Virus record (IMG/VR): IMGVR_UViG_3300024344_000090
Location: 1 to 29,440 of that record
DNA from: a virus
Length of the DNA stretch: 29,440 bases
Reading direction: 5' to 3' (one strand)
Shown here: positions 22,062 through 29,364 of the stretch, one piece after another
Position numbering within the stretch: position 1 is the first letter of the stretch
How the letters are laid out: each line of letters starts with the position of its first letter
Notes under the pieces: model-generated
What the model was told of the DNA's origin: nothing
The model's input: only the letters and a program-made list of their open reading frames with translations
Databases searched by the model: none
Made by a program: the position numbers and the translations under genes

Positions 22062-23748
22062 AAGACCCCCCGTGTTGCGTAATACTGCATATATCGTGTG
22101 TCTCTACACCCTCTTCAAACTCTTCCCCAAGCTTATCTACAGCTTCACTGTACGGCACAGAGCTAAGTGGTTGACCCCCTCTACACCCGTCAGGATACAC
22201 GGTGAAACCCCGCAAGCGGTGAGCGTAAGAAGCAAGAGTATCGGTAAAAGCTTCCACAGTGTCATCATTGTTCAGCTTTGACCCCCATGCTGGTAGGTTA
22301 ATCGTGGAAGATATAGCCATATCCACATAGTCTTGGACATCTGCCTGAAACTTTATACGCCTCTTATAGTCTTCAGCCAAGTCCAAAGCAGACTCTATCT
22401 TGTCTGGATTAGTTCCGTAAATGTCTATAATCTCCTGAGCAGCACTGTCTACAACATACTGGTAGTGCCAACGGCTGTTCTGCTTAAGATATCTACGGCG
22501 ATAGGCAACAGCAAAAATAGGTTCAATACCAGTACTAGTGCCAGCAAGGATGCCGATTGAGCCTGTGGGTGCAATCGCTCTATTAGCCACAGGAGTACTA
22601 ATAGAAAGCTCACTAGCGTAACTACGGCTAGTACCATCGCTAACTCCTCTGTAGACACTGAGCCATCTGTGAAGTTCATCTGTAACCTCATACTTGTACC
22701 CCCTCTTGATGAGCCACTCGTGTACCCCCATCAAGCCTAGTCCTAGTCTACGGTTCTTCTCCCTGACCCTATCCACTTTATTGTAAGGTAGTTTAGCCTT
22801 TAACGTACCGCACATAAGAAACTTAGTAGCAAGTTCACAGACGTTGCTAAGTTCCTCTATATCTTTAATACGTCCAAGATTGAGCGAACCCAAGTTGCAA
22901 ACATCCGAATCGTCTGCGCTAGTAACTTCAGTACACGCATTGCGGAGCGTTTCGTTCTCCTTGTCAAAGAAATTAAAGCTAAAGCCTGGTTCAGCCGTAC
23001 TGAGGGCTTGCTTAACATTCTGGCGAAAAGTATTCCCGACATCCCCTGTCTCCCAGTAGTTAGTAATCCAATCTGTGTCGTAGTTAAGGCTCACGTTGGT
23101 CATGTCCAAGGGGGCGGGGAAGTTAAAATCCTGCTCTTTGACCTGGCCTAAGCTAACACCTGTGCTACCCACTGGCATATCGTACCAGTTCTTAGCGTTA
23201 AGTAACTCTTCAGCGTCCTGGTGCTGCCAGTTTAGGCTTGCGTAGATAGCACTTCTACGACTTCCCCCCTGCATCACCCTGCGGCCTATCTCGTTTATCA
23301 TCTGCATCTTTGGAACTGGCCCACTGGCAATACCACCTGTGGATTTCAACCTTGAGCCAGAGTGACGGTACACTGAATAGTCCACGCCGATCCCCCCACC
23401 TGTCATCAGGCAACTTTCTACTTTCCATGATAAATTAGACCAATCCTCTCTTGTATCTTCCTCTGCTCTGAGTAGATAACAGTTGTTGAAAAACTTGTTA
23501 GTCCTACCAGCGTAGTAGAGATACCTACCACCAGGTATAAACTTGAGATCAGTTATGTACTCTATAAGCTGGTCCTGATCGTCCTTGGACATCAACGGCT
23601 TGTCTATAAAGTCTCCACAGACATCCCTAACCAGAGTCTTGGAAAGGTCTGCCCAAGTATCGCACCCTTCATGTGCGTACTTGTGCTTGAAAATGTCTTC
23701 AGAGAACTTGGAACGGAATTGGGGATTTTCGTTAGAATTATATCTCAT
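22051..23748 (-). CDS. nrdJ: Class II (adenosylcobalamin-dependent) ribonucleotide reductase
   Basis: This encodes 565 residues and converts ribonucleotides to deoxyribonucleotides for phage DNA synthesis. Class II marks: C90 in FNNCYLL and C284 in DVCNLGSLNL (the redox pair); N270-x-C272-x-E274 in RNACTEV (thiyl-radical Cys with its Asn and Glu); and APTGSIGILAGTSTGIEP at about 393-410, where class I enzymes read PTATI. No small subunit gene is seen nearby, as expected for class II. The C-terminal tail has Cys 554 and 563 (DICSITQHGGSCGV) for re-reduction, more widely spaced than the usual pair. At 565 residues it is compact. The host must supply or scavenge cobalamin. The ATG overlaps the upstream gene by 11 nt. 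Confidence 0.95.
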   Translation of the reverse strand: MRYNSNENPQFRSKFSEDIFKHKYAHEGCDTWADLSKTLVRDVCGDFIDKPLMSKDDQDQLIEYITDLKFIPGGRYLYYAGRTNKFFNNCYLLRAEEDTREDWSNLSWKVESCLMTGGGIGVDYSVYRHSGSRLKSTGGIASGPVPKMQMINEIGRRVMQGGSRRSAIYASLNWQHQDAEELLNAKNWYDMPVGSTGVSLGQVKEQDFNFPAPLDMTNVSLNYDTDWITNYWETGDVGNTFRQNVKQALSTAEPGFSFNFFDKENETLRNACTEVTSADDSDVCNLGSLNLGRIKDIEELSNVCELATKFLMCGTLKAKLPYNKVDRVREKNRRLGLGLMGVHEWLIKRGYKYEVTDELHRWLSVYRGVSDGTSRSYASELSISTPVANRAIAPTGSIGILAGTSTGIEPIFAVAYRRRYLKQNSRWHYQYVVDSAAQEIIDIYGTNPDKIESALDLAEDYKRRIKFQADVQDYVDMAISSTINLPAWGSKLNNDDTVEAFTDTLASYAHRLRGFTVYPDGCRGGQPLSSVPYSEAVDKLGEEFEEGVETHDICSITQHGGSCGV

Positions 23749-23890
23749 GGCAGTCCAGTGGCCTCACCTCAAATTTGGTTAATTGTTCATGCACCCTATC
23801 TCTGAAGGACAGTAGAAGGTCTATACTCTCTAGGTCTAGTATTTCCACTATCTCTTCAGGGGAATGCGCTTCTGCAATATCGCTTAACAT
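23738..23890 (-). CDS. 50-residue acidic helical protein, unknown function
   Basis: The ATG at 23890 lies 4 nt after the exonuclease stop, and the frame runs 50 codons to a TAA that overlaps the RNR start (ATGAGATATAA). The product is acidic and helical (SPEEIVEILDLESIDLLLSF) with a short C-terminal tail (FEVRPLDCHEI). No family is recognised. Without it there would be a gap of about 145 nt in an otherwise gap-free operon, which is the main argument that it is real. The ribosome-binding site is weak (GATGAG). Confidence 0.6.
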   Translation of the reverse strand: MLSDIAEAHSPEEIVEILDLESIDLLLSFRDRVHEQLTKFEVRPLDCHEI

Positions 23891-23894
23891 CTCA

Positions 23895-24728
23895 TCAGAA
23901 AGTTGCGGCATTTTCTACCTTAGCCTTCTTTTTGCCCAGGAACCATACAGGTCTTCCGCTCTTGAACTCCAAGTTTACATCCTCTGCTTCCCAACATATC
24001 TTTTTATGGGAGCAGTAAGAGCAGTTTATTGCCAGCTTCTTGCGCTTGGTAGTCCTGTCCAGAACCGCCTCAAACGGCCTCTTAGGGGGTTCCTCACCTT
24101 CTAGTGCCTTGCGTACCTCTTTAATGCGCTTAGGAGTGTCCTCAAGCTCTGAGTGGGTGTAAGTGGCAAGTTCTCCGCTACTCTTATCAAAGGCCAGGAA
24201 AGTTCCGCTATCCTTGTCAAGAGCGTTAGCATAACCGCTGATCTGAGAAATATACCCAAACGGATCATCGTCAGGTAACGTACCGTTCTTAAACTTCTTC
24301 ATACCATAGCTGGAACTAGACTTTACATCAGTCAACTGGTCATCAATTACGGCATCAATGTGGCCCTTTATACCGTCTATTTCGATCTGTTTCTGTTGAT
24401 CCGCAACATCGTGACCAGCTTCCTTAGCCAGGTATAAGATAACAGCCTCTACGACATCCCCGATCATAAACTTGAGCTTGGTTTGAGGTAGTAAAGGCTC
24501 AGGCTCGTGCGTACCTTTGATATCGTACCAGAGAGCGCGAGTACATGGCTTGCCTATGTTAGACATGCGGAGAGCGGGTTTTCTACCACTAGTGCTGCTC
24601 CAAAGCTGCCTACGCACCCCTTCCATCATTGTAGATGCCATCCCAAACAAGTATTCCTGGTTGGGAGACTTGGTTCCATTGTTCAGAAGACTGTATATGT
24701 CTTCCACCAGTGTATCAATTTTCTTCAT
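23895..24728 (-). CDS. Cas4/RecB-like PD-(D/E)XK exonuclease with Fe-S cluster
   Basis: This encodes 277 residues from an ATG with GGAG 7 nt upstream, overlapping the previous gene by 14 nt. The nuclease motif is seen as KGHIDAVID (D125), then TDVKSSSS (D134, K136), with the supporting Gln in YISQISGYANAL (Q162) and Glu in GDVVEAV (about E94). C62 (GKPCTRALWY) together with C236, C239 and C245 (CSYCSHKKIC) matches the cysteine layout of Cas4/AddB-type 4Fe-4S nucleases. The role is likely 5' or 3' end processing and host-DNA breakdown, comparable to the T7 gp6 exonuclease by position. No Cas genes are near, so this is a phage replication enzyme. Confidence 0.88.
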   Translation of the reverse strand: MKKIDTLVEDIYSLLNNGTKSPNQEYLFGMASTMMEGVRRQLWSSTSGRKPALRMSNIGKPCTRALWYDIKGTHEPEPLLPQTKLKFMIGDVVEAVILYLAKEAGHDVADQQKQIEIDGIKGHIDAVIDDQLTDVKSSSSYGMKKFKNGTLPDDDPFGYISQISGYANALDKDSGTFLAFDKSSGELATYTHSELEDTPKRIKEVRKALEGEEPPKRPFEAVLDRTTKRKKLAINCSYCSHKKICWEAEDVNLEFKSGRPVWFLGKKKAKVENAATF

Positions 24729-25335
24729 TAGCGTACTCCACGGCTGTAACTCCCTTATGCTTGTCTAACTTACCATTCCTCAGATCAGAAATTCTCTGTT
24801 GGCTGTAACCATTTGACTTGCACCAATCTTTCAAAGTGATATCACGCACCCATTCTTGAGAACCGCCGTAGTAACTGACAAGAAATGCACCTCTATAGGC
24901 GGGGTTGTTTATACCAGCAAACTTAGCCCTTAGTGCCTTACTTAAATAGCTCTTGACGGGCCTGTAGAAGCGTATACCCCCTACATTAGCGTTGTAGTAA
25001 TCCTCACTCTCAAGCACCCCTAGATCAAGCTGTAACTTCATTTCGTTATAGTACAAATTACGCTTGTTGTCGCAAAGCATAAGTATTTCAAACTTGAACT
25101 TACGTTTACCTAGTTTCTTAACGTCTTCCAGCAGGTACTTGGAACTACTACAATATCCTCGCCACTCACTAGCTCTGATGCGCTTACCTTTACTGAATTT
25201 CCATAGGTGCTTACACCCTATGTACGCCTTACCAGAAACTTTGTTAGTTATCTGGTAGACAAAGCCCAGGTGGGCATCGGGGTCAAATCTACCGACTTGA
25301 TCTATGTCCCAATGCCCGTAAGCCCGTCTTGGCAC
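24715..25335 (-). CDS. GIY-YIG endonuclease with C-terminal helix-turn-helix-like part
   Basis: This encodes 206 residues starting at GTG. The GIY-YIG core is visible: GFVY at 24-27, AYIG at 37-40, the catalytic Arg region WRGYCSSS (R59), the metal-binding Glu in YNEMKLQL (E98), and Asn in YYNANVGG (about 115). The C-terminus (about 165-200) has TLKDWCKSNGYSQQRISDL, similar to DNA-binding repeats of homing endonucleases. In a T7-like layout this place is held by the junction-resolving endonuclease gp3, so it may serve in recombination or host-DNA degradation rather than homing. It begins 3 nt after the SSB stop, arguing for full integration into the operon. Confidence 0.87.
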   Translation of the reverse strand: MPRRAYGHWDIDQVGRFDPDAHLGFVYQITNKVSGKAYIGCKHLWKFSKGKRIRASEWRGYCSSSKYLLEDVKKLGKRKFKFEILMLCDNKRNLYYNEMKLQLDLGVLESEDYYNANVGGIRFYRPVKSYLSKALRAKFAGINNPAYRGAFLVSYYGGSQEWVRDITLKDWCKSNGYSQQRISDLRNGKLDKHKGVTAVEYANEEN

Positions 25336-25338
25336 TAA

Positions 25339-25752
25339 CTAGAACTCAGAAGATTTAGAAGAACCACCCTCTTCAGGCTCCCACGGGATTACATCAGTAA
25401 GCTTAACAGCGTCTAGGAAGGTGGTTATACCAGTACCAAACTTGTTATCGTAGGGACGCTGAGTAAGTCTAACAGTACCCTTAGACCCGTTACTTATCGT
25501 CCGTATTCCATCGTAAGGCTCCCCATTCTCGTCAAACAAATCTGGTGGTCTGCTCGACTTTACCTGGATATAGGGTAGGCCGTCATAGCGATCCTCGCGT
25601 ACGCTTACCCGAAGGCCGATCTTCTTAGCCTTCTTTATCTGATCTCCAGCCAGTACAACGGCTACGCTGTAGTTGTCAAAGTTATCCTTACGGTCAAAGA
25701 TAAAGGGGTACATTAAGCTTCCCTCTATGTAGTGTTGTGTAGCTCTTGCCAT
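25339..25752 (-). CDS. Single-stranded DNA-binding protein, gp2.5-like
   Basis: I start at ATG 25752, one base after the polymerase stop, giving 137 residues; the longer frame would run into the polymerase gene. The body is beta-rich (SLMYPFIFDRKDNFDNYSVA; GLPYIQVKSSRPPDLFDENG; TVRLTQRPYDNKFGTGIT). The tail is acidic (EPEEGGSSKSSEF) and ends in phenylalanine, a hallmark of phage T7 gp2.5 and bacterial SSBs, where the tail contacts polymerase and helicase. The neighbours on both sides are replication genes. Family identity rests on fold-like pattern, tail and position (gp2.5 / DUF2815 type). Confidence 0.83.
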   Translation of the reverse strand: MARATQHYIEGSLMYPFIFDRKDNFDNYSVAVVLAGDQIKKAKKIGLRVSVREDRYDGLPYIQVKSSRPPDLFDENGEPYDGIRTISNGSKGTVRLTQRPYDNKFGTGITTFLDAVKLTDVIPWEPEEGGSSKSSEF

Positions 25753-25753
25753 A

Positions 25754-27430
25754 TTAGTGTATCTCACTCCAGTTGTTTCCAGTAATAACATCGCAATCCA
25801 GTGGACATCTTAGCTTAAATGTGCTGTTCACTGTCTGTATAGCTATTTTAACACACTCGCTAACTGAGTCAACAGATTTCTTGTGCGTTTCAATAACTAA
25901 TTCATCGTGTACCATAGCCACTATTCGGGCATAGGTAGGGTAGTAGAAACCGTTGAAATCGTAGAGACTTTTCTCCAATCCTAGGGAGTAGTGTACGTTT
26001 GTAAACCAAGCCTTCATAAGTACAGCGGAAGAACCTTGTATTAAAGTGTTTAAACTGGCGTGGGGGTGCCTAACGTGTAGTTTCCTACCGTCTATGGCTC
26101 TAACATGGCCCCTGGTTTCTCCCTTGAGTATCACAGCTTTACGAAGCTTGGTGAAGGCGGGTAGGTTGGACAGGAACCTCTCTCTAAGCTCCTTACCATC
26201 CTTGGCAGTACCGTTTACCACAGTGCCTAGTTTAGCATCCCCCGCTCCGTAGCAGAGAGCGTAGATGAAGGTCTTTGCAGCATCCCTAGTGGGCAATCCT
26301 GCTCTACGTTGGTTCTCGCTATGCACATCCCCTTCCAGTACATCGTGCATAAACTTGGGATCGTTCATGTAGTGCGCTAGTACCCGTAGCTCCAGTGATT
26401 TGGCATCAGTGTCTATAAGGACATGATTCCTCTCAGGAACCCATAGTTTACGACACTCCTCGCCATAGGGTTTACGCATAGAAGGTATCTGCTGTAGATT
26501 AGGGTTGGAGCAACTCATGCGGTGCGTAACGGCCCCTAGAGTGTGAAAGTTGCAATGAACCCTGTCACCATCGCTTGCTTCCAGCCAGGATTTAATCATA
26601 CCAGTACGCTTCTGTAACATGAAATAGGTAGCCAACACCTTGGCCTCTTCTATATCGCACCCCTCTAACGTACTCTCGTCCACCTTGGGTTGACCAGTGG
26701 GGGTAAACTCCCTAGGTTTCCAGCCCTTTGCTATCAGCCGCTCACCTATCTGCTTACGACTAGCGGGGTTGAAAGGAACTAGCTTGGTTTTAGTCTTTAA
26801 CTGTACAATAGAGGGTGGGAATACGTCCTGCATTGCCAGGACTATTTCTTTCTGCTTCTTTAGCAGCTTTGCATAAAGCTTGTAGGCACTGACAATATCA
26901 AAACCAAATCCCGTCTTCTCAACGTCAACTGCCACTCTCTGCATATCGTACTCAGCACTGATGGCCTCGTAAGAAACTGGGTCTAGCTCAGAGAACAGGT
27001 GATTGTACAGCTTTGCCGTGACTTCAACATCGTTTACACAGTAGTCAATCATCTCGTCAGTACACTTTTTCCACGATCCTGTATACTCAGTCTTTGCAAG
27101 TCCTAGACGATCTCCCCAAGACTTTAAGCTATGACCCCCTTTTCTATCGGGACGAGCCATACGGGACATGACCAGAGTGTCTTCCTGCTTACTTTCGGGT
27201 ACTTCTACTCCCCAAAGTTCCTTCAGTACAGGAAAATCAAACGCTATCCCGTTATGCGCCACTACCTTGTCAAACTGTCTAAGGTAGTCAGCTACGCCTT
27301 TAGGGGAGCGGAAGATACTGTCAGCGGAAAGCACAACGCCAGAAGACTTAACCATGTTCCAAACTACCAAGCAGTGTATCTTGGTGGGGTTAAGGCCGTC
27401 TGTTTCGATGTCTATAGCGCAACTGTTCAT
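25754..27430 (-). CDS. Family A DNA polymerase with 3'-5' exonuclease, T7-like
   Basis: This encodes 558 residues from ATG 27430 (ATGA overlap with the upstream stop). Exonuclease motifs: D7/E9 in AIDIETDG, D65 in HNGIAFDFPVL, Y130/D134 in YCVNDVEV. Polymerase motifs: THRMSCSNPNLQQIP (302-316), motif A with D342 in DTDAKSLELRVLAHYM, motif B RDAAKTFIYALCYGAG (382-397), and motif C VHDE with D509. Y390 stands where E. coli Pol I has F762 and T7 has Y526. The protein is about 145 residues shorter than T7 polymerase, and I see no room for the thioredoxin-binding loop. No DnaJ-type zinc insert, which some marine podovirus polymerases carry, is present. Confidence 0.97.
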   Translation of the reverse strand: MNSCAIDIETDGLNPTKIHCLVVWNMVKSSGVVLSADSIFRSPKGVADYLRQFDKVVAHNGIAFDFPVLKELWGVEVPESKQEDTLVMSRMARPDRKGGHSLKSWGDRLGLAKTEYTGSWKKCTDEMIDYCVNDVEVTAKLYNHLFSELDPVSYEAISAEYDMQRVAVDVEKTGFGFDIVSAYKLYAKLLKKQKEIVLAMQDVFPPSIVQLKTKTKLVPFNPASRKQIGERLIAKGWKPREFTPTGQPKVDESTLEGCDIEEAKVLATYFMLQKRTGMIKSWLEASDGDRVHCNFHTLGAVTHRMSCSNPNLQQIPSMRKPYGEECRKLWVPERNHVLIDTDAKSLELRVLAHYMNDPKFMHDVLEGDVHSENQRRAGLPTRDAAKTFIYALCYGAGDAKLGTVVNGTAKDGKELRERFLSNLPAFTKLRKAVILKGETRGHVRAIDGRKLHVRHPHASLNTLIQGSSAVLMKAWFTNVHYSLGLEKSLYDFNGFYYPTYARIVAMVHDELVIETHKKSVDSVSECVKIAIQTVNSTFKLRCPLDCDVITGNNWSEIH

Positions 27431-27612
27431 GGTGCTTTCGCCCACCCTACTCCACGATCCAGAAGCTCACCCACCACCAGCATCAGGCTGTGGTTAAGAT
27501 GGCCCTCATCGCCCACTGTCGCACCTGCCAGTACAGCATTTATGGTGTCGGTTAGACTGTTTCTCTCAGCCCGTAGCTCACTTACACTCATTTTACTTAG
27601 TGGTTTATCCAC
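27427..27612 (-). CDS. 61-residue helical protein, unknown function
   Basis: I start at GTG 27612, which overlaps the previous stop by 8 nt (GTGGATAA) and has GAGAGGG upstream; ATG 27591 is the alternative and would give 54 residues. The product is helical (MSVSELRAERNSLTDTINAV) with a second segment HLNHSLMLVVGELLDRGVGW. It has no membrane helix and no recognised motif. Its stop overlaps the polymerase start as ATGA. The position between helicase and polymerase suggests a small replication accessory factor, without direct evidence. Confidence 0.65.
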   Translation of the reverse strand: MDKPLSKMSVSELRAERNSLTDTINAVLAGATVGDEGHLNHSLMLVVGELLDRGVGWAKAP

Positions 27613-27739
27613 CTTGCCCTCTCTTTCTTTTGTTACTCTTATGACAATTATTAGGACCAAGCTTCTTCTGATGGTTCAGAGGTCTTAACCTTGCCCTACG
27701 TCTTACCTTACGCTCTTTTGCAAAACTTTTCAAGGCCAT
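27605..27739 (-). CDS. 44-residue highly basic protein
   Basis: The frame from ATG 27739 to TAA 27605-27607 encodes 44 residues with about 18 Lys/Arg and no acidic residue after the first ten (ERKVRRRARLRPLNHQKK; NKRKRGQGG). A perfect AGGAGG lies 10 nt upstream, buried in the last codons of the helicase. It overlaps the next gene by 8 nt. The composition is that of a nucleic-acid-binding or ribosomal-protein-like peptide. No family is recognised. Its place between helicase and polymerase makes a role at DNA or RNA plausible. Confidence 0.7.
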   Translation of the reverse strand: MALKSFAKERKVRRRARLRPLNHQKKLGPNNCHKSNKRKRGQGG

Positions 27740-27741
27740 TA

Positions 27742-29364
27742 CTAAAAATCCTCCTGAGCAGTTTTCAATCTGCCAGTAGTCTTATCGTAAAACAGCCTAC
27801 CAGCAAGCCCCACATCGCCCGTATAGCGGCACTTGAGTACTCGCAGAGTTACGGTGTTAGCCTCTATAGCGTCATCGGCCTGGGTGTCGCGCTCTGCGCC
27901 TATAACGGTGTCGCTAATCTGGCTGGTTCCATGCGATCCTCTGAGGTGGGAGAGGTTAATCTCCACTCCTGCCTCGTGTGATCTGTCAGAACCTAGGCGG
28001 CGTAAGTGCGTGACCAGGTGTATGGCACATCCTGTCTCCTCTGTTAGCTGGCGCAGCAGCGTCATGGTGCGGTCTATAGCTTTACGCTCGTCAGCTATGT
28101 CCATACCGCTCACCAGAATTGACAAGTGATCTATAAATATTATTTCACACTCCAGGCCAACCACCATATACCTAACACGGTTTAGCAAGTCTGCCATTTC
28201 CATAGAACCAAAGTGGTCGTAGAGGTAGACCCTGCGAGTTCCCAAGGTAGCGTCAAAGTACTTCTTGATATCGTCCTTATTGTACTTCTCAAACACCTCG
28301 TTCAAGTGGAGCCTGTCGTTAGCCTCAACTGCAAGTATGCCTCGCTTGGTACGATCTAAACTCTCTTCCAGAGCTATGATGCCTATTTTCTTGTCGGTTT
28401 CCTTCAGGTAAAAATGCTGCAACTCGCGCAGCAGAGAGCTTTTACCAACCCCCGTACCAGCGGCCCAGGTGACAATCTCCCTGGAACGTATACCCAAGGT
28501 CTTCTCCTGTAGCTCTTTCCAGGGGAATGGTATGCTGGTGATGTTGTTAGCGTCCCACAGGGAATCAAAGTTGTCAGCAGCGTTGGCTATACCGCTAGGC
28601 GTGTAACAGGAAGATGTAGTTACATGGGTGAGGAACTCAGCATCTTTTCCTGCACTGGTGTACTCGCAAGCGTCTTTTAGCTCTAAGTTTACGACAAACG
28701 CTTTACCTGGAGAAACAAGCTTGGCACACTTGAGCGCGGCTTCTTTACCCACTGCATCGTTATCAAAGCAGATATAAACCTTCTCAAACTGCTCCAGTAG
28801 CTCCAAGTTGTTTCTAAAATCTCGCTCTGCGCTTGCTACTCCACTCTTGATAGACAGAGCGGTTATGATCCTACGCTGCGCGGTGTTGCTGTTAAACGTA
28901 CTGGCCTCTGGAGATATGCGGTTCATCATCTGGAACGCTGCCAGAGCGTCTGCCTCACCTTCTGTCACGATAACAGCCTTATCCCGCTTCTTAACAGACT
29001 TGCCCAAAGTGTGCGCTCCAAACAGGGAAGCCTCGTTGAAGTTACCCTTAGTATAGAAATTCTTGGCGGTGGAGCGAAACTTTGATCCTAAGCGTAGCCC
29101 GTCATCATCGTAGTAGGGGAACTCCACAGCATCATCGTTCTTAACCTGGACATCGTAGAAGCTCATAACGCAACTACTGATTTTCCTGTCTGACCACTGC
29201 ATTACCGTTGGCCTCTCTTTCTTGTTAATGTTTATGTCTCTACTCCCCGCAATGTCAACCACCCTATAGGAGTTACAGCTAAAGCAATAGGTGTGATCGT
29301 CATAGATCGTCAGAGGGTCAGAGCCGCCGCAATCTGGACACGGTTGGTAACGTATCTCAGTCAT
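27742..29364 (-). CDS. Primase-helicase, T7 gp4-like
   Basis: This encodes 540 residues from ATG 29364 (GAGG upstream); a TTG 6 nt earlier is less likely. Zinc-binding domain: C9-x2-C12 and C27-x2-C30 (CPDCGGSD; CFSCN). TOPRIM primase: VIVTEGEADAL and ICFDNDAVG at about 130-205. RecA/DnaB-type helicase: Walker A AAGTGVGKSS (about 300), Walker B EIIFIDHLSIL, LVTHLRR, and the late motif LRGSHGTSQISDTVIGAERD. It should unwind DNA ahead of the polymerase and lay down primers. The start overlaps the stop of the upstream gene by 8 nt. The protein is slightly shorter than T7 gp4 (566) but complete. Confidence 0.96.
   Translation of the reverse strand: MTEIRYQPCPDCGGSDPLTIYDDHTYCFSCNSYRVVDIAGSRDININKKERPTVMQWSDRKISSCVMSFYDVQVKNDDAVEFPYYDDDGLRLGSKFRSTAKNFYTKGNFNEASLFGAHTLGKSVKKRDKAVIVTEGEADALAAFQMMNRISPEASTFNSNTAQRRIITALSIKSGVASAERDFRNNLELLEQFEKVYICFDNDAVGKEAALKCAKLVSPGKAFVVNLELKDACEYTSAGKDAEFLTHVTTSSCYTPSGIANAADNFDSLWDANNITSIPFPWKELQEKTLGIRSREIVTWAAGTGVGKSSLLRELQHFYLKETDKKIGIIALEESLDRTKRGILAVEANDRLHLNEVFEKYNKDDIKKYFDATLGTRRVYLYDHFGSMEMADLLNRVRYMVVGLECEIIFIDHLSILVSGMDIADERKAIDRTMTLLRQLTEETGCAIHLVTHLRRLGSDRSHEAGVEINLSHLRGSHGTSQISDTVIGAERDTQADDAIEANTVTLRVLKCRYTGDVGLAGRLFYDKTTGRLKTAQEDF
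27750..27755 (-). promoter_or_regulatory. AGGAGG ribosome-binding site inside helicase 3' end
   Basis: This is a perfect Shine-Dalgarno sequence (complement of CCTCCT), 10 nt before ATG 27739. It is encoded within the last residues (QED) of the primase-helicase and decides the start of the 44-residue basic protein. Confidence 0.7.

Noticed and set aside
22051-23748. Intein or intron in the RNR or polymerase because of the nearby GIY-YIG gene
   Set aside because: Both reading frames are continuous and of compact length, with conserved motifs in order and no inserted block.
23895-24728. Cas4-like gene as evidence for a CRISPR-Cas system
   Set aside because: No array and no other cas-like genes are present; the position in the replication operon explains it as a phage exonuclease.
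25754-27430. DnaJ-type zinc-finger insert in the polymerase, as in some marine podovirus polymerases
   Set aside because: No CxxCxGxG repeats occur anywhere in the 558 residues; exonuclease and polymerase domains are directly joined.
27131-27688. 185-codon + strand frame antisense to the polymerase start and the small basic gene
   Set aside because: It is Ser/Leu/Thr/Arg-rich without motifs, crosses three coupled - strand genes and belongs to no + strand operon.
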